From assembly GCF_040712315.1 (NCBI RefSeq), contig NC_134015.1:15881095-15945094 (forward strand): a DNA stretch of 64,000 bases, written 5' to 3'. Below, in pieces: positions 57,707 to 64,000 of this stretch. Under the pieces are notes generated by a model that was not told where the DNA came from, did not search any database, and saw nothing but the letters and a program-made list of their open reading frames with translations. The DNA is from Castanea sativa. Its lineage: Eukaryota > Streptophyta > Magnoliopsida > Fagales > Fagaceae. The stretch's first letter is position 1, and every line of letters begins with the position of its first letter. The position numbers were made by a program, and so were the translations under genes.

Positions 57707-58622
57707 ATTTGGTTGGAGGCTAGAAAATTAGAGGAATATAAAACTCATTTGTTCAATTGGAAAGAAAATGTAAATTTTATAAATTTGTTCAATTCAATTG
57801 TGTATGGATGTACACTTCATTGAAATATACATACAAACACACACACAATAACGGAAAACAGATGAGGAAAAAAACAGATGTACAAAAAAAAAAGGATGAA
57901 CACACAAAAGAAAGGGCGGAAAAATGAATGAGAAGTAATAGAAAAAGTCAAAAAATGAAAGAAGAAATTGACAAAAGAGGGAAGAAAAGAAAAGTTTTAT
58001 TAGTCGAAATTTCTAGCCAAAACATGTGAGACTTTTTTTCCCCTTTTCTCTCCCATTTTCTCTTTGATTTGGGGAGATTGTATTTTGGTAGGCCCATGGT
58101 GAAAATATTCGTGCCCCACCAGTTTTCCCTCACATTTTCTCCTCTAAATAAAAACCCAAAAATATCATTCTCTCGCCTTCCATTTCCTTTCCTCCAAAAT
58201 CACCACAACTAAATGGAATCAAATGGGGCCAATGTACGCATGGATAGTTTTATGAATTTTCATGTAGTGAGTTGGAAGATTTGTCCTTCAAAACGATTTG
58301 AAAATAAACGTTTTTACCCCACTGGAATGTCATCATCAAGCACAACATCATCCTTATTAACCCTTCTTAGGTTCATCATGATTCGTAGGCATTGGAGGTT
58401 TTAGTTTCCTCGATTGCACACACCACCATGACCAAATTGCAAAGGCTCCTCTTGATAGTTTTTCTATCCCAGACATTCCTTAGCATTGTGTTAATACCGT
58501 ACTTTGTCTGCCTTGATTTGCATGTTAGACCCCAAAAATTCCAAAGAAAAATCTTTTTTCTTTTACTAGGGGACTGTGGGAACATCGGGATTATCATGGT
58601 TTAGCCAGTTCAGACATCGAAG
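57707..58622. other. Spacer, no supported gene
   Basis: AC-rich and purine-rich tracts (57830-57960) and no recognised motif in the short frames at 57948, 58213, 58376 and 58392. The start TTTGGTTGGAGGCTAGAAAA recalls a MITE end, but no partner was found. Confidence 0.4.
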
Positions 58623-60011
58623 TGATGGAAATATGCATGTACGCAGCGGAAAAACAACGGATCTACTTCATTTATAAATGTTAACATGTACCATGTAAGT
58701 TTCAGAATATAAGAACAAGAGAGTGTACCTTGGAGCGGTGAATTTCAAAACAAAGATCAGAAGTTTCTCGGGAATACTTTCAATCTTCACTCCAATTCCA
58801 CTAACGCCCAAGATGTGTGGTCCCTCAATCAGTTTACAAAGGGAGAATGTTGAGTGTCTCACATTCACATACACACCACTTCACAATGATGTTCTTGTAA
58901 TTCTCTCTCTTACACAAAAAATTCTGTATGTTTTTCCCTTTGTATCTAACTAATTATCTAATTAGGCTAGCCTTTTGGGCCTTTCCAATTGGGCTTAAGT
59001 GTGTGGCTTGGAGGGAGACCAAAATAGACCAATAAGACACTAGCTCCAATGGGCATTGGGCTTTTCTGTCAACTCTTGACAAGTCCAAAATTACCATTAA
59101 TTATATTTAATACCACTAGAGAAATATAATTGCACTCTAGGCTTTATTTATAAATTATATCCCAAGACTTTATTATACATGCAACCCCTTCATAAAATAT
59201 TCGTAGTAATACAAAGTCATGAATATAGACTGCCACTTTGTAGATTACTACATCTTAATCCTTGAGTACCCAGTTTAACACTTTATGTTATTCATTATAT
59301 ATTTATGAAATCAAATTCCATAAATATATAAACTTTAGTAACTATTTACCAAAGTAGTTAGGCCTAACATTCTGAATAACAAACCCATTAAACTTATCTC
59401 AAGAGAATATTTTGTATCTCCGTTAAGAGACTATAAATTCCATCTTGAGAATATATGTTCCATCAACACCAAATGTGGCTGCCCAACATACTGAAGTTTT
59501 GACCGTTACCTTAAATCCCACTCCTGATATATCAAAGCAACCTACATTTTATGATCAGGTCCATTATCCTCTCAGGATTAAGAGTTCATGAAAATAGAAG
59601 TTATGAGATTTATTATTCAATTGACAGTCATTAGGAAAATAATAAATCTCACAGCGGTCCAGTTCAATATGTCTTAACTCTTAAAATATATCAACACATC
59701 AACTAGATGTCTCCACTTTTATGATCAAGACAAATTATCTTAGTTGATATGTTATAGTCTTCGCAAATGAAACGCTCAATTTCATCACCAACTACAAACT
59801 AAAATTCTGAGTTTACAAAGAACTTGTGACTTATATCTCCTGTGACTAAATCACATACTATGCATCTCATGAACTATATGATAATGTCCCAACATTCATG
59901 TTACCATTACTTTAGATTATAATAAAATAATTTTATTAATCACAACATTAAGTCATACATAATAACATACATAGCATCATACAATAGGATTTAAGGGCAC
60001 CAATCCTAACA
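58623..60011 (-). repeat. 3' LTR (element orientation) of a Copia retrotransposon
   Basis: On the minus strand the LTR starts TGTTAGGATTGG, right after the purine tract AAGTGAGAGAT (60012-60022), and probably ends near TTTCCATCA (58623). The inner end is firm; the outer end is a guess, because the partner LTR lies beyond 64000. Confidence 0.6.
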
Positions 60012-60085
60012 ATCTCTCACTTGTCCTAAAGACTATTGTGCACTAATCTAACTCTCATCTCCTCCAAATGTGACTCGAAAGTCCT

Positions 60086-60719
60086 TTAGGGCAAGGTTTT
60101 GGTAAAGGGATCCGCCAGATTCTTTGTACCATCAATCTTTGCTACTATCACATCTCCACAAGCAACAATGTCTCGAATGATGTGATATTTTCTCTCTGTG
60201 TTTTCCTTTCTTGTGATTCCTTGGATCCTTGGATTGTGCAACCGCTCCACTATTATCGCAAAATAATGTGATGGGAACTTGCTCAATTCTCAAAACACCA
60301 AGATCAGAAAGAAATTTCTTGAGCCAAACAGCCTCCTTTGCTGCTTCACAAGCAGCAACATATTCGGCTTCCATGGTGGAGTCTGCAATGCAAGATTGCT
60401 TAACACTCCTCCAACTTATGACTCCACCTCCCAAGGTGAAAACACAACCCGACGTGGATTTCCTGAAGTCTAGATCCGACTGAAACTCTGAATCTGTATA
60501 ACCAATTGGAATCAAATTCTTACACCGGTAAACAAGCATATAATCTCTCGTTCTCCGTAGATACTTGAGAATATGCTTTACAGCTTTCCAATGTTTAAGT
60601 CCTAGATTTGATTGATATCGATGGACCATGCCAACTGAATAACAAATATCCGGTCTAGTACATAGCATGACATACATGAGACTTCCCACTGCAGAAGCAT
60701 AAGGAACTTGTCTCATCAT
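60086..60719 (-). pseudogene. RNase H domain of the Copia polyprotein
   Basis: MRQVPYASAVGSLMYVMLCT, then RPDICYSVGMV, LKYLRRTRDYMLVY, YTDSEFQSDLD, STMEAEYVAACEAAKEAVWL and FCDNSGAV: the Ty1/Copia RNase H pattern with Asp, Glu and Asp positions in place. The C-terminal KYHIIRDIVACGDV and NLADPFTKTLP stand in another frame after a shift near 60205. It would remove the RNA strand during copying. Confidence 0.85.
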
Positions 60720-60753
60720 ATTTTCTTCCTCTTGAGTCTTATGTCTTTAGTCA

Positions 60754-61550
60754 TCAGACAGAGGAACTCCATGTCTTAAAGGAAGTAATCCTTTTTTTGG
60801 AGTTTTGCATGCTAAACCGTTCTAGAACCTTATCAATATATCCAGCTTGTGACAAACCCAACATCCTATTCTTTCGATCTCGCCAAAGCTTGATCCCTAG
60901 AATATAGTTAGCTTCTCCCAACTCCTCCATATCAAATTGGCTTGACAACCAAATTTTAACCGATGACATTACCCTTACATCACTTCCAATGAGTAGAATG
61001 TCATCTACATAAAGCACTAGGAATATTACTACTTTGTCTTGATGTCTCTTGTACACACATGGTTCATCAAGATTTTGTTCAAAACCAAATGATTTGATTG
61101 CTTGATCAAATCTGATGTTCCATGACCTAGATGCTTGCTTAAGTCCATAAATGGACCTTTTTAACTTGCATACCATATGCTCTTGGTTCTTTGCTATGAA
61201 ACCTTCCAGTTGCAACATATAGATTTCCTCTTCAAGATTGCCATTAAGAAATGCAATCTTGACATCCATTTTTCAAATCTCATAATCGTAATGAGCAGCA
61301 ATGGATAAGAGAGTTCTGATAGATTTAAGCATGGCTACTAGCGAAAAAGTTTCATCATAGTCAATGCCTTCTTTTTGTGTATACCCTTTCGCCACTAGTC
61401 TTGCTTTAAAGGTTTCAACCTTTCCATCTATCCCTCTCTTCCTCTTCTAAACTCATTTGCAACCAACAGGTTTAATACCGTTAGGCGCCTTTACAAGATC
61501 CCAAACTTGATTGGAGTACATGGAATCTAATTCAAATTTCATAGCTTGGA
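60754..61550 (-). pseudogene. Reverse transcriptase domain of the Copia polyprotein
   Basis: 60754-61269 has MDVKIAFLNGNLEEEIYM, KLKRSIYGLKQASRSW and the catalytic LYVDDILLIGSD motif, then LGEANYILGIKLWRDR. Upstream, 61270-61550 encodes the remaining N-terminal part (for example [16 protein letters not shown]) but with stops. A frame change near 60740 parts it from RNase H. Confidence 0.85.
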
Positions 61551-61551
61551 C

Positions 61552-62679
61552 CTAATGCAGTGCATCTATATCATTTATTGCTTCATCATAAGTGTAAGGA
61601 TCTGATTCAGCCTCTTCTGAGATAGCTTCATAAGTTTCTCCCAAATCTATAAATCTCACAGGAGGCCGAACAATTCTCCCACTACGACGAGGCACCTGTG
61701 TACTAGACATCTCATGAGTAGTATCTTGTGGTGTATCTAATATAACCACACCATCCCTAGTTTTATCCATTGGTTGTTCAACTACAGTTTCATCTATTTC
61801 AGCCAAAACAACTTTACTTCTAGGATTAAAATTATTCATATAATCATCTTCCAAAAATTTGGCATGTGTGCTAACAAATACTTTGTTATCCTCATGATTA
61901 TAGAATAAATAACCCTTGGTTTCCTTTGAATACCCTAAAAACATGCACACTTCCGTTTTAGATTCCAACTTATCAGACTTCCCTTTCAACACATGTGCTT
62001 GACATCCCCAAATGTGGAGATACTTCATACTAGGCTTGCGCCTACTCCACAATTTCTTGGGTGTGTTAGGAACAGATTTTGATGGGACCAAATTCAAAAT
62101 ATGCATAGCAGTTTTTAGTGCATATCTCCAAAAAGAAATCGGTAAAGTTGAATAACTCATCATGGACCTAACCATTTCTAAAAGAGTTCTATTCCTTCTC
62201 TCCGCTACACCATTTTGTTAAGGAGTTCCAGGTGCAGTCAATTGGGATACAATCCCATTTTGAATTAGGTAATCCTTGAAATCCCCAAGAAGGTATTCGC
62301 CACCTCGATCAGATCGAATGGCCTTTATGCGTTTACCCAATTGATTTTCAATTTCAGCCCTAAACTCTTTAAACTTTTCAAAGGTTTCGGACTTCCGTCT
62401 CATTAGGTACACATAACCATATCTTAAGTAATCATCTATAAAAGTGATGAAATACTCATAACCTCCTTTTGCTTGGGTTGACATAGGACCACATACATCT
62501 GTATGAACTAATTCAAGCAACTCTTGGGCTCTTCTACCTTTTGCATTAAAAGGTCGTTTGGTCATTTTACCTTCCAAACAAGATTCACAAACTGGAAATT
62601 CATCAAAGTCCATGGGCTGAAAAAGTCCATCTTTAATTAGTCTTTGAATCCTATTTGAATTAATATGACCCAAACGCAA
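61552..62679 (-). pseudogene. Integrase region of the Copia polyprotein
   Basis: 62218-62679 has MRLGHINSNRIQRL (His motif), CESCLEGKMTKRPF (Cys motif), VHTDVCGPM (first Asp), and IRSDRGGEYLLGDF (second Asp), ending in GTP. A TAA then stands in place of a Gln codon, and 61552-62175 goes on with the C-terminal part (LPISFWRYALKTAMHILN, FLGYSKETKGY, RRSGRIVRPPVRF). Apart from that stop the domain looks complete. Confidence 0.85.
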
Positions 62680-63059
62680 GTACCAAAGATATGCATCATT
62701 TGAAGGAAACTTTCTCTTTAATGATTTTACATGAGAGTTACTATCTAATTCAAAATTGTATAATTCATGCTTATCAGAAGTTAAAATATAAAGACCATTC
62801 TACAATATTGCCAAAACAGAATAAACATTTTATCCTTCTTTATTACAATATTGTCTTTCAGGATAATACAATACCCATGTTTACCTAAATAAGTTGCAGC
62901 AATTAAATTCCTACGAACATTAGGTACAAACAGACAGTCTTCCAATATTAAAACCCTAGAACTAAAACACAAATTAAGCACTCCAACAAATACAACTGGA
63001 ACTCTACTCCCATCTGCTAAGGTAAGAAACAATTCTCCTTCATTCAGCTTTCTAGTCTC

Positions 63060-63994
63060 CTAGAACCCCTGCAAAGAATTGCATATATGATTAGTACAGC
63101 CTGAATCCACACACCAGGAATCCGTGGGATTCAATATCAAACATATTTCAAGAAGAAAAGAACTTTTCATACCCTTTTTCTTGGCAGCTTTAAACTTTGG
63201 ACAATTTCTTTTCCAATGTCCTTTTTCACCACAATGGAAACACTTTCCTTTGAGCTTCTTTCCTTTGTCGGCAACCCCTAAGGCAATTTGCTTACCTTCT
63301 TGCTTAGTGAAGTCCTTCTTCTTCTTCTTCTTCTTCTTATCCTTGCCTTTCGACTTAGGTTGAGAAGTAGAAGCTTCACCCACATTGGCTACAACACTAG
63401 AAGTACCAAGGATGCCTTCCGCCGCCACTAACTCATTCATTAATTCAGACAAAGAATAAATATTTTTATTCATATTATAATTAAGTCTGAATTCCTTAAA
63501 TGATTCTGGTAGTGACTGGAGTATCATATCCACTTGGGATTCTCCATCAATGTCAGCACCTAAAACCTCTAATATATTCAGATTAGAGATCATTGTAAGA
63601 CAATGCTCTCTCACTGAACTACCTTCAACTATTTTAGTATTATAAATTTGCCTCAAAGTTTCTTGCCTTGCTGAACGGCCTGGCTCACCAAACATCTCCT
63701 TCAGACTATGCATAATGTCCGAAGCTAATTCTACATCTTGCATTTGATGCTGTAGAACATTTGAGATAGATGCTAGGATATAGCACTTGGCCATCTCATT
63801 AGATTTCTGTCAACGATCATATCGTTATTTTTCCTCAAAAGGAGCATCTAATGAAGGAAAGCTGAGACATGATTGAGTAAGCACATATTTGTGCTCTTCA
63901 GCTATTAACACAATGTCCAAATTTTTTTTCCAATCAACATAGTTGGATCCAGTCAATTTGTTTTGATTAAGAATAGAAACAAGTGGGCTAAATG
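63060..63994 (-). pseudogene. Gag and start of protease of the Copia polyprotein
   Basis: 63060-63794 contains the gag core (LKEMFGEPGRSARQETLRQ, LPESFKEFRLNYNMN), a Lys-rich tract and a full zinc knuckle CFHCGEKGHWKRNC (CCHC), and ends in the protease loop DSGCTNHIC. The N-terminal part (LTGSNYVDWKKNLDIVL) lies at 63830-63994 and is parted by a TAA near 63829. Gag packages element RNA. Confidence 0.85.
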
Positions 63995-64000
63995 ATGCCA

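Larger units (their letters stand above)
60050..64000 (-). mobile_element. Ty1/Copia retrotransposon, internal region, 5' part outside the window
   Basis: Minus-strand order is gag, protease, integrase, reverse transcriptase, RNase H, the Copia order (integrase before reverse transcriptase). The frame is cut by stops near 63820, 62220 and 61440 and by frame changes near 60735 and 60205, so it is inactive. Many lesions are single-base, so it is younger than the Gypsy element. Confidence 0.9.

Overview
The window is nuclear DNA of a flowering plant, most likely a woody eudicot. The evidence is GT-AG introns in the genes, very AT-rich intergenic DNA, nested LTR retrotransposons, long-TIR MULEs, hAT, Harbinger and CACTA-like elements, a tRNA-derived SINE and a satellite array. 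The repeat families look like those of Fagaceae (oak/chestnut), but that is recollection, not a search. No tRNA, rRNA, CRISPR or bacterial-type gene was seen.

The host genes form a tandem array of plant chitinase-like proteins (GH19 fold, CTL1/POM1-like). Copy A (4845-15084) is a pseudogene split by a 7.5 kb retrotransposon. Copy B (19511-21302) is intact, with three exons and 343 codons. Copy C (51844-56213) is intact, with three exons and 335 codons and a strongly diverged N-terminal part. B and C keep the secreted GH19-like fold, but the position of the catalytic acid is Arg or Lys instead of Glu, so a non-hydrolytic cell-wall role is more likely than chitin cleavage. Duplicated flanks without a gene (1-690, 41700-43866, 46840-46975) show that the array once had more units.

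Layout: 1-4840, duplicated upstream DNA with a solo LTR and MITEs. 4845-15084, pseudogene A with a minus-strand Copia-type element. 15085-19450, spacer with a MULE carrying a nested SINE and a nested Harbinger MITE. 19456-21480, gene B. 21706-23132, CACTA-like end and A/C-rich repeats. 23133-33030, minus-strand Ty3/Gypsy element of Tat type with two RNase H domains, an antisense ORF and a 60 bp minisatellite. 33487-36758, a MULE with a 9 bp target duplication and a Harbinger MITE. 37825-40345, a 344 bp satellite. 40676-41580, a long inverted array of short repeats. 41700-49020, duplicated CTL flanks with hAT and other insertions. 49640-51292, MITEs and small tandem duplications. 51732-56213, gene C. 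56627-57701, a solo LTR. 58623-64000, a minus-strand Copia element that runs off the window.

The paralogous flanks act as internal controls: several insertions have a matching empty site in another copy of the array, which gives good evidence for element boundaries and relative order. Alignments were done by eye; no identity values or database hits are claimed.
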